DNA of 56,787 bases from the NCBI GenBank assembly GCA_016282915.1, contig JAEELW010000039.1, forward strand, positions 1 through 56,787, in the 5' to 3' direction. Position numbers and translations under genes: made by a program. Source of the stretch: Lachnospiraceae bacterium (GTDB lineage: Bacteria > Bacillota > Clostridia > Lachnospirales > Lachnospiraceae). Position 1 is the first letter of the stretch. The number at the start of each line of letters is the position of its first letter. Below are positions 43,689-52,807 of this stretch, in pieces. The notes beneath the pieces are model-generated. The model worked only from the letters and a program-made list of their open reading frames with translations. It did no database searches and was not told the origin of the DNA.

Positions 43689-44291
43689 TTGCTTTTACAG
43701 CCGACAGTCAATATAAGTGAATATTATGATGCGCAGGGCATGATCCCGCCTGCAGAGTGCGAGCGGCTGCGGGCAGATTCCGACGCCTGGTTTGAAGAGC
43801 TTGGAGAGATCCGCCGCAATGTGAGCGCGGGGGTCTGTTCCTATAAGGGGCGGATCAACGAAAAGCTGCAGGAGCGTACGGCGGAAGCTTATGAGGATAT
43901 CGTGGCTTTTCTCGGAGAGGAAAGCTATGCAAGCACGGCGCGTTATGACGATGAACTGATGATCTTTTCCTGTACGGGCACGATCTACCGCCTGGAAGAG
44001 GGCAGTGTGGAAAAGTGTATCTACGACCAGATCGAATATATTGAAGATTTTCTGGATCTTTATGCCGAAATGGGCTTTCTGTTCCGGCGTATCATTCAGA
44101 AGATGCCCTATGATGAGGGGCTGAACTTTATCGGCGAGAAAGGGATCTCGGTGTTTGCCATTGAGCAGATGCTGCAGGATATGCCCATCGGCGGGAAGGC
44201 AAAGATCGCGGGCTGCATCGCTTCGTATCTGGACAATATCGGGCGGGGAAAAGAAGCCGGATATCTGCGCAGTGTGATGGAGGTGCAGTGA
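43689..44291 (+). CDS. Protein of unknown function
   Basis: This 200-aa soluble protein (MLLQPTVNISEYYDAQGMIP) is not recognised. Features include FEELGEIRRNVSAGVCSYKG, RLEEGSVEKCIYDQIEYIED and FLFRRIIQKMPYDEGLNFIG. It is acidic and mostly helical. A TTG start is supported by AGGGAGG about 9 nt upstream and a near-consensus promoter. It heads a tight set of glycosyltransferase genes (next start 1 bp after its stop), so a regulatory or assembly role for them is possible. Confidence 0.6.
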   Translation: MLLQPTVNISEYYDAQGMIPPAECERLRADSDAWFEELGEIRRNVSAGVCSYKGRINEKLQERTAEAYEDIVAFLGEESYASTARYDDELMIFSCTGTIYRLEEGSVEKCIYDQIEYIEDFLDLYAEMGFLFRRIIQKMPYDEGLNFIGEKGISVFAIEQMLQDMPIGGKAKIAGCIASYLDNIGRGKEAGYLRSVMEVQ

Positions 44292-44292
44292 A

Positions 44293-44949
44293 ATGGATGA
44301 TAAGAAATTCTGTTTCATCATCTGCACCGAGCGGGAGATCTTTTACCGTGAGTGCGCTTATTATATAAGTTATCTGCGTATCCCCGATGGTTACAGGGCC
44401 GAGATACTGCCGATCCGTGATGCAAAGAGCATGGCGGCGGGCTACAATCTCGGAATGGGTGCGACGGATGCAAAATACAAGATCTACCTTCATCAGGACT
44501 GTTTCATTCTGAACCCGAATTTCCTGAACGATCTGCTGACGGTCTTTTCCATGGATGAAAGGATCGCCATGGTCGGAATGCAGGGCGTGCAGCGCATTTC
44601 GCCGGATGCCGTGGAATGGAACGTGGCGCCGGTGGGGCGGCTTTATGAAGAAAGCCAGGGTATGGCCGATTATGAGAGCTATGCTTTTCAGCCTTCCGAT
44701 GGCGTGACGGACTGCGATTATGTGCGGGGCTTTCTGATCGCGACCGCGCAGGATCTTCCCTGGAGAGAAGATCTTTTTGACGGCTGGAATTTCTACGATG
44801 CATCGCAGGGCTTTGAATTCCGTAAGGCCGGCTGGCGGGTGGTGGTACCCGGACAGCGTCTGCCCTGGTGTGCGCATGACGAGACGATCTTAAACCTCTG
44901 GACCTATGATAAATACCGGAGGATCTTTATCCGGGAGTATCTTCAGTGA
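44293..44949 (+). CDS. Glycosyltransferase-like protein (Glyco_tranf_2_5 type)
   Basis: The 218-aa protein begins MDDKKFCFIICTEREIFYRE. GYNLGMGATDAKYKIYLHQDCF gives the D-containing metal motif, and DCDYVRGFLIAT, FYDASQGFEFRKAGWRV and WCAHDE complete a compact GT-A-like domain of the type annotated Glyco_tranf_2_5. It probably transfers one sugar. Its stop overlaps the next GTG start (GTGA), giving coupling. Confidence 0.78.
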   Translation: MDDKKFCFIICTEREIFYRECAYYISYLRIPDGYRAEILPIRDAKSMAAGYNLGMGATDAKYKIYLHQDCFILNPNFLNDLLTVFSMDERIAMVGMQGVQRISPDAVEWNVAPVGRLYEESQGMADYESYAFQPSDGVTDCDYVRGFLIATAQDLPWREDLFDGWNFYDASQGFEFRKAGWRVVVPGQRLPWCAHDETILNLWTYDKYRRIFIREYLQ

Positions 44950-46370
44950 ACAGAAACGAGAATCCGGCGATCCCGGAAAGTCAGCAGGCCTATGAACTGG
45001 AATGCCGTATTGCGGCATGGGAGAGTGACTGGGAGCGGCTTCTTCAATGCAATGCGGACGGGACCGCGGACGAGAGGGGCTTCACGCTTGCCTATCTGCT
45101 TCGTTCCTCTATGCTCCGGCTGAAGGAACAGGGGATCCTGGATGATTTTTTCCCGCTTTTATGCAGTGAACTGCAAAAGCGAGGAGAGTACGATCTTTTT
45201 CAGCGGTATCTGGATCTTTTCCTGTCAGATGAAAAAGCATATGAAGCAGTGGCGGCTTATACGGCACCTTTTATCATCCTGAAAGGAGACCGCGCGTACA
45301 GCGATATCCTGGCGCAGTTTGCGGATGATCTGGCAGCGGCTCTGGAAGAGCTCGGAGAAGATGTGATCCGCATCGGCAGTGGCGGGGAAGACAAAAGACT
45401 GAAGCGGAACATGCTGTGTAAAGGCGTGGTGGGATTTCAGGCACCGGCATTAAAAAATGATTTTTTCCGTGCCCTGCACGGACCCAAATTCCAGTTCTGG
45501 TTTGATATCCCGTATTTTATCGGGGATGTATTGAAGGATCTTCCGGAAGATTATCATATATTGTGTCAGGACGCCGATCATGCGGCCTGTTTTCGGAAAT
45601 ATTTTGGAGCAAAAAATGCGATACAGTTCTTTCCCGGCGGATCCGGGGCGGACGATATCCATGGAGAGAGACCGATCGATCTGCTTTTTCTCGGGAACTG
45701 GTTCAGGGAAGATACGGAGAGCCTGAATGAGGAGGGGCGGGCGTTTTTTTCATTTCTTGTTTCCGGGCCGGACCGGAATTATGAAGAGGCTTTGCTGGAG
45801 TTTGAACCGGAACTGGCCGGGGGGCGGCCGGAAGCGGTACTGGCACGTTTACGGGAACTGAGGAATGCCTGCGCGGTGGCAAGAGGGTATTTCCGAAACG
45901 AGATCGTGAGAAGGTTTCTGGAAGCCGGGATGCGCGTGGATGTGTATGGGGACGGCTGGAACAGTTTTGAATTGAAGGGCAGGAGAAATCCGGCGGGACT
46001 TATCATTCATCCGCAGGTGCCGGCCGGAGCCGCAGCGGAAGTATACAAAAAAGCAAAGCTTTCGTTGAATATCATGAGCTGGCATAAAGCGGGGATGACG
46101 GAGCGCATTTCCAACAGTATGCTTGCCGGGGCGGTATGTATTTCGGACAGGACGCGTTTTCTGGAAGAGCATTTCCGGGACGGGGAGGAACTGATCCTGT
46201 TTCGGCTGAACGAGCTGGACAGTCTGCCGGCAAGAGCGGCTGCTCTGCTCGGGGATGATGCGCGGCGTGAACGGATCGCAACGGCGGCATATAAAAAGGC
46301 GGAAAAAGAATACAGCTGGAAAGCGAGAGCGGGTGAGCTGATCAGGCTGGCAGAGGGGGTAAAAAGGTGA
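44946..46370 (+). CDS. CgeB-like glycosyltransferase (GT-B)
   Basis: The 474-aa protein has a GTG start. The N-terminal about 120 residues are helical. The remainder is GT-B-like: FQFWFDIPYFIGDVLKDLP, LCQDADHAACFRKYFGA and LFLGNWFRE. The CgeB-type C-terminus follows: MRVDVYGDGWNSFE, LSLNIMSWHKAGMTERISNSMLAG and FRDGEELILFRLNEL. It resembles the gene at 1380 in its C-terminal half. It is coupled to its neighbours by GTGA-type overlaps on both sides. It probably builds the same surface or flagellar glycan. Confidence 0.82.
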   Translation: MNRNENPAIPESQQAYELECRIAAWESDWERLLQCNADGTADERGFTLAYLLRSSMLRLKEQGILDDFFPLLCSELQKRGEYDLFQRYLDLFLSDEKAYEAVAAYTAPFIILKGDRAYSDILAQFADDLAAALEELGEDVIRIGSGGEDKRLKRNMLCKGVVGFQAPALKNDFFRALHGPKFQFWFDIPYFIGDVLKDLPEDYHILCQDADHAACFRKYFGAKNAIQFFPGGSGADDIHGERPIDLLFLGNWFREDTESLNEEGRAFFSFLVSGPDRNYEEALLEFEPELAGGRPEAVLARLRELRNACAVARGYFRNEIVRRFLEAGMRVDVYGDGWNSFELKGRRNPAGLIIHPQVPAGAAAEVYKKAKLSLNIMSWHKAGMTERISNSMLAGAVCISDRTRFLEEHFRDGEELILFRLNELDSLPARAAALLGDDARRERIATAAYKKAEKEYSWKARAGELIRLAEGVKR

Positions 46371-47320
46371 TCGTTTGTATCGGCGTGATCAAAAATGCGG
46401 CGGATATTATCGAGAGTATGATCCGGGCGAATGCTTTATGGACAGACCGCTTCGTTTTTTATGACAACATGAGCACGGACAGAACGGCGGAGATCCTTTC
46501 GGCGCTGTGTGAGGAGGGTTTTTCGATAGAGCTTCTGCCGGATACGGAACAGGGACACCGGCAGAAAGAAAAGACGCTGAGACTTCTGCATTACGTGAAG
46601 GAAAAATATGATCCGGATTTTATCATGCCTCTGGATGATGATGAGATCCTGATCCCTGCGGATGGAAGCTCGTTTTCGGGGATGCGGGAAAATATCCTGG
46701 GACTGGATCCGGCGATGCTGTATTATATCAATTGGAGGAATTATATCCCGACGGAAGAGGATGAAGCGGAGGAACCCTGTGTTCCCAGACGGCTGCATTT
46801 CTGTTTTGATGATGAACCGGAGATGACAAAGAAGGTGCTGATCCCGGCGGCGCTGATCACGGAGGACTTCCGGATCGGCGATGGTAATCACTTTGCGGAC
46901 GGGAAAGGCATCCGTGGCAGGGTCTTGATGGAGGATCTGCGTATCGCGCATTTTCCGGTAAGGAGTCCGGAACAGATCGCTTCCAAAGCGGTTGTCGGCT
47001 GGATGAACATCCTGAGTATACCGGACAGGGCGGAAGGGCTGGCATATCATTGGGAGCGCATGTACGGCGTTGTAAAGAACGGCCGCCTGCCGTCTGTGGA
47101 CCTGATGCAGGCTATGTGCACCCTGTACCGGGAAAAACCGAATGACGAGGAACACCTGAATGTGATAAACAGACCGCTTCAGCTGCCGGAACAATGTTTC
47201 CGGCTGAAATATACCTCGGGAAATGAGATATGCCTGTTTAAGAATGTGTGTTGTGCGATGGAGGAGCTGGCGGCCAGATATGCGGAGCTGAAAAAGGAGA
47301 CGGGGAAAGATGGGATATAA
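46367..47320 (+). CDS. Glycosyltransferase family 2-like protein (Glyco_tranf_2_4 type)
   Basis: The 317-aa protein has a GTG start. Motifs are IVCIGVIKNAADIIESMI, FVFYDNMSTDRTAEIL, GHRQKEKTLRL and IMPLDDDEILI (metal site), which match the Glyco_tranf_2_4 group. It is the third of a run of overlapping glycosyltransferase genes, and the next gene begins 11 nt before its stop. The sugar is not predictable. Confidence 0.82.
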   Translation: MIVCIGVIKNAADIIESMIRANALWTDRFVFYDNMSTDRTAEILSALCEEGFSIELLPDTEQGHRQKEKTLRLLHYVKEKYDPDFIMPLDDDEILIPADGSSFSGMRENILGLDPAMLYYINWRNYIPTEEDEAEEPCVPRRLHFCFDDEPEMTKKVLIPAALITEDFRIGDGNHFADGKGIRGRVLMEDLRIAHFPVRSPEQIASKAVVGWMNILSIPDRAEGLAYHWERMYGVVKNGRLPSVDLMQAMCTLYREKPNDEEHLNVINRPLQLPEQCFRLKYTSGNEICLFKNVCCAMEELAARYAELKKETGKDGI

Positions 47321-48209
47321 GGTTGTGATCATGCTTCTCGGAAGCATCTATGAAAAATATGTCAATGCGGTCAAATACGAGGAGTTAAAGGGGAATATCG
47401 AAGTGCTTGCCGTTGGGGATATCGCTCCGTATTCCAGAACCCTGGACGGCTGGAGATTGTGTACAACGGATGAAGCGCTGGCCTGCGATTTTGATTATAT
47501 ACTCTTCTCCCAGGGGATCAGGGAAACGGAAGAGGCTGCGCGGACTTTTGCAAAGATCGGGATCGATGAGGAGCGGGTATTATCGCTTGAAGTTTTTGGC
47601 GCGGTCTGTTTTGATTTCAGGGATTATATCAGACTGCATCATGCAAAGCAGAGTATCATTTCGATCAATTGCTGGGGCGGCTTTACAAGCCATGCCCTGC
47701 GCATGAAATTTCGCTCGCCTTTTGTGAATCTTTTTATGAATGACAGTGATTATCTGAAACTGCTGCAGGATCTGCGGGGGTATATGGATAAAGTGCTTGT
47801 TGAGGATACGGATTCCGAAGAAGCGAAGAAACAGCCTTATCCTATGGCATTTTTGGGGGATATTCAGCTGCATCTGAACCATTATAAGACTTTTGCGGAA
47901 GCAAAGGAGTTGTGGGATAAAAGAAAAACACGGATCAACTGGGATAATCTTTTTGTGATGATGTATACGGTTCATGAGGAAAATGCCAGACTGTTTGACG
48001 AACTGCCTTATGAGCATAAAGTTCTTTTTACACCCTTTGATTTTGGGGTGGGCTGCCAGATCTGCCTGGAGGACTATAATGCCTGGATCGACAATATGGA
48101 GAAGGATTTCTGGAAAAGTGTGAACGGCGTGGCAAACGGAAAGCTTCAGTATTATAACCCGATAAAACTGCTGAATGGCGATGAGGATTTTTACAGGATC
48201 GTGAAATGA
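47310..48209 (+). CDS. DUF1919 exopolysaccharide protein with N-terminal Rossmann-like region
   Basis: In this 299-aa protein, residues about 95-299 match DUF1919: ISINCWGGFTSHALRMKFRSPFVNLF, YPMAFLGDIQLHLNHY and NWDNLFVMMYT. DUF1919 proteins sit in exopolysaccharide loci and are probably transferases acting on glycans. Residues 1-90 (VVIMLLGSIYEKYVNAV) may be a diverged form of the module recurrent in this window, but the glycine motif is weak. It overlaps both neighbours by a few bases. Confidence 0.78.
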   Translation: MGYKVVIMLLGSIYEKYVNAVKYEELKGNIEVLAVGDIAPYSRTLDGWRLCTTDEALACDFDYILFSQGIRETEEAARTFAKIGIDEERVLSLEVFGAVCFDFRDYIRLHHAKQSIISINCWGGFTSHALRMKFRSPFVNLFMNDSDYLKLLQDLRGYMDKVLVEDTDSEEAKKQPYPMAFLGDIQLHLNHYKTFAEAKELWDKRKTRINWDNLFVMMYTVHEENARLFDELPYEHKVLFTPFDFGVGCQICLEDYNAWIDNMEKDFWKSVNGVANGKLQYYNPIKLLNGDEDFYRIVK

Positions 48210-49240
48210 TGAAGATTTCGGTGATCATACCCTGCTATAATGTGGCAGCTTATATCGACCGCTGTTTACAGTCGGTAACGGAGCAGACGATGGGTGCGGA
48301 GGCACTGCAGATCATCTGTGTGGACGACTGTTCTTCCGATGATACGCTGACGAAGCTTAAAGAATGGGAAGCGCGTTTCCCCGAACAGATCCTGCTGATC
48401 GAAAGCGAAACAAACGGAAGGCAGGGGGCGGCGCGCAATATCGGCCTGTCCTATGCGGAGGCGTACTGGATCGCCTTCCTGGATTCGGATGACTGGCTGG
48501 AGCCGGATGCGCTGGAAAAGCTCTATGAAAAAGCGGAAGGCAGTGATCTCGATATGGTCATCGGGGACAGCATCCGGGATGCGTCTCCGGAAATAAGATA
48601 TCTTTCGCCCGGGGAAAAACAGAACGGGAAAAAAGATCACGTACTGGAGATCGCGGGGGTCGAACAGCGCAGGGAGCTGATCCGTTATAATATGATACGC
48701 TTCGTGGCCTGGGGGCGCCTTATCCGGAAAGCTTTCCTTACGGAAAATGCCATAGACTTTCCGGAGGGCCTGGCTTATGAGGATATTTATTGGGGAAGCC
48801 TGGTCAATTACTATGTAAAAAAGGTTTATTTTATCGAGGAAAGGCTGCATCATTATTATGTCAATGCGGATTCTACGATATTGAAGCCGGCGGATTACCA
48901 TGTTGACATGCTTACCGTCAATTCCCTCCTCTGGCGGGAAGTACACAGACGGGGGCTGGATGCGCAGTATCGTGACGAGATCGAAGCGGAGCTGATCTAC
49001 AGCGGGCTGCTGGCTTTTGTCAAGATCATCGCCCTGCGTTTTGAAACGCCGCCTTATTCCCTGTACCGTCTGCTCTGTGCATTTGCCCAGGAGCATCTGC
49101 CGGAGTATAAAGAGAATAAATACGTACGGAGCGCCGATTTTCCCGAGTTTCACAGGCTGATGCTGGACGCGCTCTATATGGATATGACAAAACGGGATTT
49201 TTATGATTTTATAGAAAATGTACGGAAGATCGGTTTGTAA
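48206..49240 (+). CDS. Family 2 glycosyltransferase
   Basis: The 344-aa protein starts MMKISVIIPCYNVAAYIDRCLQ. It has IICVDDCSSDDTL, GRQGAARNIGLSYAEA and IAFLDSDDWLEPDALEKL (DxD site), a clear GT2. It is the last gene of the glycan block before the ribosomal genes. A strong promoter for rpmG begins 45 bp after its stop, and no terminator hairpin is obvious between them. It adds a sugar to the glycan in the cytoplasm. Confidence 0.9.
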   Translation: MMKISVIIPCYNVAAYIDRCLQSVTEQTMGAEALQIICVDDCSSDDTLTKLKEWEARFPEQILLIESETNGRQGAARNIGLSYAEAYWIAFLDSDDWLEPDALEKLYEKAEGSDLDMVIGDSIRDASPEIRYLSPGEKQNGKKDHVLEIAGVEQRRELIRYNMIRFVAWGRLIRKAFLTENAIDFPEGLAYEDIYWGSLVNYYVKKVYFIEERLHHYYVNADSTILKPADYHVDMLTVNSLLWREVHRRGLDAQYRDEIEAELIYSGLLAFVKIIALRFETPPYSLYRLLCAFAQEHLPEYKENKYVRSADFPEFHRLMLDALYMDMTKRDFYDFIENVRKIGL

Positions 49241-49284
49241 ATAGGATGCCGCTATCGGATTACCGTTACGGCCGAAAAAAGTTG

Positions 49285-49313
49285 TTGACGAACGGACAGC
49301 CGTATGGTATAGT
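49285..49313 (+). promoter_or_regulatory. Sigma-A promoter of the rpmG-secE-nusG operon
   Basis: TTGACG (49285-49290) and TATAGT (49308-49313) are 17 bp apart, with TGg directly before the -10. The start would be near 49320. The leader up to rpmG is about 60 nt and includes a T-rich run near 49338. Confidence 0.9.
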
Positions 49314-49379
49314 AACCAAGCGAGTGCAATAAACTCTTTTTTTTGTGTTGTTTTGTAAAACGGATCGGAGGAAAGAAAG

Positions 49380-49529
49380 ATGCGTACTAGGATCACATTG
49401 GCATGCGAGACATGCAAGCGCCGGAATTACAACCTGACAAAGGACAAGAAGACCCATCCGGATCGTATGGAGACCAAGAAATATTGTAAGTTCTGCAAGG
49501 CGCATACCTTACATAAAGAGACCAAGTAA
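49380..49529 (+). CDS. rpmG: Ribosomal protein L33
   Basis: This 49-aa protein ([18 protein letters not shown], then [16 protein letters not shown]) has the two CxxC pairs of the zinc-binding form of L33. The gene was too short for simple ORF listing. GGAGGAAAG precedes the ATG. It lies before secE and nusG, the usual order in Firmicutes. Confidence 0.96.
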   Translation: MRTRITLACETCKRRNYNLTKDKKTHPDRMETKKYCKFCKAHTLHKETK

Positions 49530-49546
49530 GGCAGGAGGGTGAGTCC

Positions 49547-49759
49547 ATGGCAAACACTGAAGGGAAAAAGGCAAAGAAGCCCAGCTTTATCAAAGGTGTA
49601 AAGACCGAGTATAAGAAGATCAGCTGGCCTGACAAATCCTCCCTTACCAAGCAGACCGTGGCCGTGGTCGTTGTGACCGGGATCATGTCTGTTCTGATCG
49701 TATTGTTCGATCTGCTGTTCAAGGGCGGTATCAACTGGCTCACAAATCTTAAGTTCTGA
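49547..49759 (+). CDS. secE: Preprotein translocase subunit SecE
   Basis: This 70-aa protein has a lysine-rich N-terminus, the conserved KKISWPDKSSLTKQT and one membrane segment (VAVVVVTGIMSVLIVLFDLLF). That is the minimal single-span SecE, which holds the SecYEG channel together. AGGAGGGTGAGTCC precedes the ATG. It lies 17 bp after rpmG and 11 bp before nusG. Confidence 0.96.
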   Translation: MANTEGKKAKKPSFIKGVKTEYKKISWPDKSSLTKQTVAVVVVTGIMSVLIVLFDLLFKGGINWLTNLKF

Positions 49760-49770
49760 CGAGGTACGAT

Positions 49771-50457
49771 ATGGCGGAGATAAAGGGTGCAAAGGTAAAA
49801 CGCACGGGTGAACTGGCCGCGATCCTGGCAGGGCCGGAGGAAGACAGTGAGATCTTAAAACCGGTCCGCAGCGTTTCGGAGGATGCGCAGAGTGCTCCTG
49901 CGGAAGAATATGATATCGGCCAGAGCGACAACAAGTCCGGCCGCGGCATGGGCTGGTATGTCGTGCATACCTATTCCGGATACGAGAAAAAGGTCAAGGT
50001 CAATATTGAAAAGGCGATCGAGAACCGTCACCTGGAGAGCAAGATCCTGGAAGTAAAGGTTCCGATGCAGGAAGTGACGGAGATCCGTTCCACCGGTAAG
50101 AAGAACGTGCAGAAAAAGGTTCTTCCCGGCTATGTGCTGATCCATATGGATGCGGATGACAACGATGCCTGGTATGTGGTACGGAATACCCGCGGCGTGA
50201 CCGGCTTCGTGGGACCCGGAAGCAAACCGGTGCCTCTGGATGAGTTCGAGATCGACAAGATCGATCAGGAGAAGATCGCCCGCGCCGAATTTGCGATCGG
50301 CGATACCATCATGGTCATCGACGGCGCCTGGAAGGATACCATCGGTAATGTATCCCGTATCGATGAGAATAAGCAGACGGTCACGATCCTGGTGGAGATG
50401 TTCGGACGCGAGACGCCTGTGGAGATTGCCTTCTATCAGGTCAAGAAAATAGATTGA
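49771..50457 (+). CDS. nusG: Transcription factor NusG (housekeeping)
   Basis: The 228-aa protein has an acidic N-terminal extension of about 55 residues. The NGN domain follows (MGWYVVHTYSGYEKKVKVNI, VLPGYVLIHMDADD, VRNTRGVTGFVGPGSKPVPL), then a KOW domain (GDTIMVIDGAWKDTIGNV). NusG binds RNA polymerase and modulates pausing and termination. The window also has the specialised paralogue LoaP at 7901, which would compete for the same polymerase site. ACGAGG precedes the ATG. Confidence 0.97.
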   Translation: MAEIKGAKVKRTGELAAILAGPEEDSEILKPVRSVSEDAQSAPAEEYDIGQSDNKSGRGMGWYVVHTYSGYEKKVKVNIEKAIENRHLESKILEVKVPMQEVTEIRSTGKKNVQKKVLPGYVLIHMDADDNDAWYVVRNTRGVTGFVGPGSKPVPLDEFEIDKIDQEKIARAEFAIGDTIMVIDGAWKDTIGNVSRIDENKQTVTILVEMFGRETPVEIAFYQVKKID

Positions 50458-50482
50458 TTCATTTGTTTAGTGAAGTTGCCTG

Positions 50483-50625
50483 CGCGGTATAAGCAGAGAA
50501 TATACCGCGGGGGCGGGCTCGGGAGTCCCGAGTTGTGCGGGATTCGATGAGTATCGATTTATGTCCCTTCGTGGGAGCGGAATCCGTGAGATTTCGCGAT
50601 ACTACCACTATCATATAAGGAGGAA
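50483..50625 (+). promoter_or_regulatory. Structured leader before rplK (possible L1/L11 control region)
   Basis: This 174-nt gap is highly structured. A perfect 9-bp stem CGCGGTATA/TATACCGCG lies at 50483-50509. A second stem CTCGGG/CCCGAG lies at 50518-50532, and a long-range pair GGATTC (about 50539) with GAATCC (about 50580) encloses smaller helices. L1 represses rplKA through a leader site in several bacteria; whether this is such a site is inferred. I see no T-tract terminator. Confidence 0.5.
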
Positions 50626-50631
50626 GCCAAA

Positions 50632-51057
50632 ATGGCAAAGAAAGTAACAGGCTACATCAAATTACAGATCCCGGCCGGCAAGGCAACACCTGCGCCTCCC
50701 GTGGGTCCTGCTCTTGGTCAGCACGGCGTGAACATCGTGGAATTCACGAAGCAGTTCAACGCACAGACCGCAGATAAGGGCGATCTGATCATCCCCGTGG
50801 TGATCACCGTTTATGCAGACCGCAGCTTCAGCTTCATTACGAAGACACCCCCTGCTCCGGTTCTGATCAAGAAGGCGTGCAACATTAAGAGCGCGTCCGC
50901 AACCCCGAACAAGACCAAGGTTGCTACGATCTCCAAGGACAAGATCAAAGAGATCGCCGAGCTGAAAATGCCGGATCTCAATGCAGCATCCCTGGAAGCA
51001 GCCATGTCCATGATCGCAGGCACCTGCCGCAGCATGGGCGTTACCGTGGAAGAGTAA
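50632..51057 (+). CDS. rplK: Ribosomal protein L11
   Basis: The 141-aa protein has the full L11 pattern: [40 protein letters not shown] and a C-terminal RNA-binding domain ending [12 protein letters not shown]. It binds 23S rRNA at the GTPase centre. TAAGGAGGAAGCC precedes the ATG. It is 14 bp from rplA. Confidence 0.98.
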   Translation: MAKKVTGYIKLQIPAGKATPAPPVGPALGQHGVNIVEFTKQFNAQTADKGDLIIPVVITVYADRSFSFITKTPPAPVLIKKACNIKSASATPNKTKVATISKDKIKEIAELKMPDLNAASLEAAMSMIAGTCRSMGVTVEE

Positions 51058-51071
51058 GGAGGGGTTGAGAG

Positions 51072-51761
51072 ATGAAGCATGGTAAAAAGTATAATGAAGC
51101 GCTGAAGCAGTTTGACAGACTCAGCACCTACGAGCCGGATGAGGCTGTAGCGCTGGTAAAGAAGACTGCAACGGCAAAATTTGACGAGACGGTCGAGGTT
51201 CATATCCGTACCGGTTGTGACGGACGTCACGCCGAGCAGCAGATCCGCGGTGCGGTGGTGCTCCCCAACGGTACAGGTAAGACCGTACGTGTGCTCGTAT
51301 TTGCAAAAGGCGAGAAGATCTCTGAGGCAGAAGCAGCCGGAGCGGATCATGTGGGTGGCGAGGAGCTGATCCCCAAGATCCAGAACGAAGGCTGGCTCGA
51401 TTTCGACGTAGTGGTTGCAACCCCCGACATGATGGGCGTTGTGGGCCGCCTCGGTAAGGTGCTCGGTCCCAAAGGCCTGATGCCCAACCCCAAGGCCGGC
51501 ACGGTTACAATGGATGTGACCAAGGCCATCAACGATATCAAAGCCGGTAAGATCGAATATCGTCTGGACAAGAGCAACATCATCCACTGCCCGATCGGCA
51601 AGGCAAGCTTCACCGAGGAGCAGCTTTCCCAGAACCTTACGGCTCTGATGGAAGCCATCGTAAAAGCGAAGCCCAGTACACTGAAAGGACAGTATCTGCG
51701 CAGCGTGACCCTGGCAACGACCATGGGCCCCGGCGTGAAGATCAGCACCGCAAAGTATTGA
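51072..51761 (+). CDS. rplA: Ribosomal protein L1
   Basis: The 229-aa protein has typical L1 motifs: [35 protein letters not shown] and [15 protein letters not shown]. It forms the L1 stalk and is a candidate repressor of its own operon. In most bacteria rplJ follows directly. Here a strong terminator, a licD gene and a TagF-like gene separate them. Confidence 0.98.
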   Translation: MKHGKKYNEALKQFDRLSTYEPDEAVALVKKTATAKFDETVEVHIRTGCDGRHAEQQIRGAVVLPNGTGKTVRVLVFAKGEKISEAEAAGADHVGGEELIPKIQNEGWLDFDVVVATPDMMGVVGRLGKVLGPKGLMPNPKAGTVTMDVTKAINDIKAGKIEYRLDKSNIIHCPIGKASFTEEQLSQNLTALMEAIVKAKPSTLKGQYLRSVTLATTMGPGVKISTAKY

Positions 51762-51776
51762 TCGCTGAAAATGCTG

Positions 51777-51806
51777 AAAGCCCCTGTGGAGACACAGGGG
51801 CTTTTT
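51777..51806 (+). terminator. Rho-independent terminator after rplA
   Basis: A perfect 12-bp stem AAAGCCCCTGTG (51777-51788) / CACAGGGGCTTT (51793-51804) with a GAGA loop is followed by more T. It ends the rplKA transcript before the inserted licD gene. Confidence 0.95.
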
Positions 51807-51857
51807 CTACAGCTTTGATGATCCCGGTATAAATGATTGGTATTTCTGGAGGAAGTC

Positions 51858-52796
51858 ATGGAATTCAAGGAAAACTTCTTTGAGGGTGAGACAAGAAACG
51901 GATTTTATATACGTCCTATGATGAAAAAGTATTGGGCAGCCGGTCTGGAAGTGCTGGAGGAAGTGGCAAAGCTCTGTAAAAAGCATGATATTCCCTGGTT
52001 TGCGGAATTTGGGACACTTTTGGGTGCGATCCGGGAGAAGGGCTTTATTGCCTGGGATGATGATATTGATATCTCGATGATGCGAAAAGACTATGAACGT
52101 TTCCGGCATTATGCGAAAACGGAACTGCCGGAAGGCTGGTTCTGTCTGAATGAGAGAGGGGATGTGCAGGGAGCACTGATCTGCCGTGTAGTTAATTCCC
52201 ATGTGATCTGTACGGATAAAAAGTTTCTGGAGAAGTTTCATTATTGCCCGTATATCAACGGGGTGGATGTTTTTGTGTATGACAACATCCCTGCGGAGCA
52301 GCCGGCCTTTGAACAGTATGTAAATCTGGTTCAGATCGCCTGGGGCCTGTCCCAGAATCTTGCGGAAAAATACGAAGATACAGATGATGAAGTGAAGGAT
52401 ATGATCGCCCAGATGGAGGAGATCAGCGGGGTTCATCTGGACAGGAACAAAGGCATGAAGAGTCAGCTGCTTACGCTGGCGGAGCATATATCTGCCATGT
52501 ATATGGATCAGGAAAGCGAAGGGGTAGCCGTGGCCTGTAAACTGCTGGAGAAGAAAAAGTATGTTTTCCGGAAAGAGTGGTTTGAAAAGACAGTCATGGC
52601 TGATTTTGAGGGGATGAAGCTTCCGGTTCCCGCCGATTATGACAAGGTGCTTCGCGTGTGGTACGGAGATAACTACATGACCCCGATCCGGGGAGCAGCG
52701 GGGCACAATTATCCTGTTTTTGCGAAACAGGAGGAATTGCTGTTTGAAGAATATGCCAAACGCGGCCTGGAGGTTCCCGAAATCTTTCGGGAATGA
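51858..52796 (+). CDS. LicD family phosphotransferase, short form
   Basis: The 312-aa protein has GTLLGAIRE at 52-60 and WDDDID at 66-71, the LicD metal motif. It lacks the TagF-like C-terminal domain of the paralogues at 11008 and 33519, so it has the plain LicD length. It should transfer a phospho-alcohol from a CDP donor to a glycan. The start at 51858 has GGAGG 5 nt upstream; a TTG at 51837 is in frame but unlikely. It lies between rplA and rplJ and is convergent, 11 bp stop to stop, with the TagF-like gene. A palindrome covers its last codons (52774-52793). Confidence 0.85.
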   Translation: MEFKENFFEGETRNGFYIRPMMKKYWAAGLEVLEEVAKLCKKHDIPWFAEFGTLLGAIREKGFIAWDDDIDISMMRKDYERFRHYAKTELPEGWFCLNERGDVQGALICRVVNSHVICTDKKFLEKFHYCPYINGVDVFVYDNIPAEQPAFEQYVNLVQIAWGLSQNLAEKYEDTDDEVKDMIAQMEEISGVHLDRNKGMKSQLLTLAEHISAMYMDQESEGVAVACKLLEKKKYVFRKEWFEKTVMADFEGMKLPVPADYDKVLRVWYGDNYMTPIRGAAGHNYPVFAKQEELLFEEYAKRGLEVPEIFRE

Positions 52797-52807
52797 TAAG
52801 CGGCGGC

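Noticed and set aside
48266-49417. Open frame of 383 codons on the minus strand
   Set aside because: It covers a clear GT2 gene and the rpmG promoter on the other strand. Its composition is typical of a shadow frame and no motif was found.
49241-49546. tRNA-Trp near rpmG-secE, as in many Firmicutes
   Set aside because: The gaps are fully used by the promoter, a short leader and ribosome sites; no cloverleaf is present.
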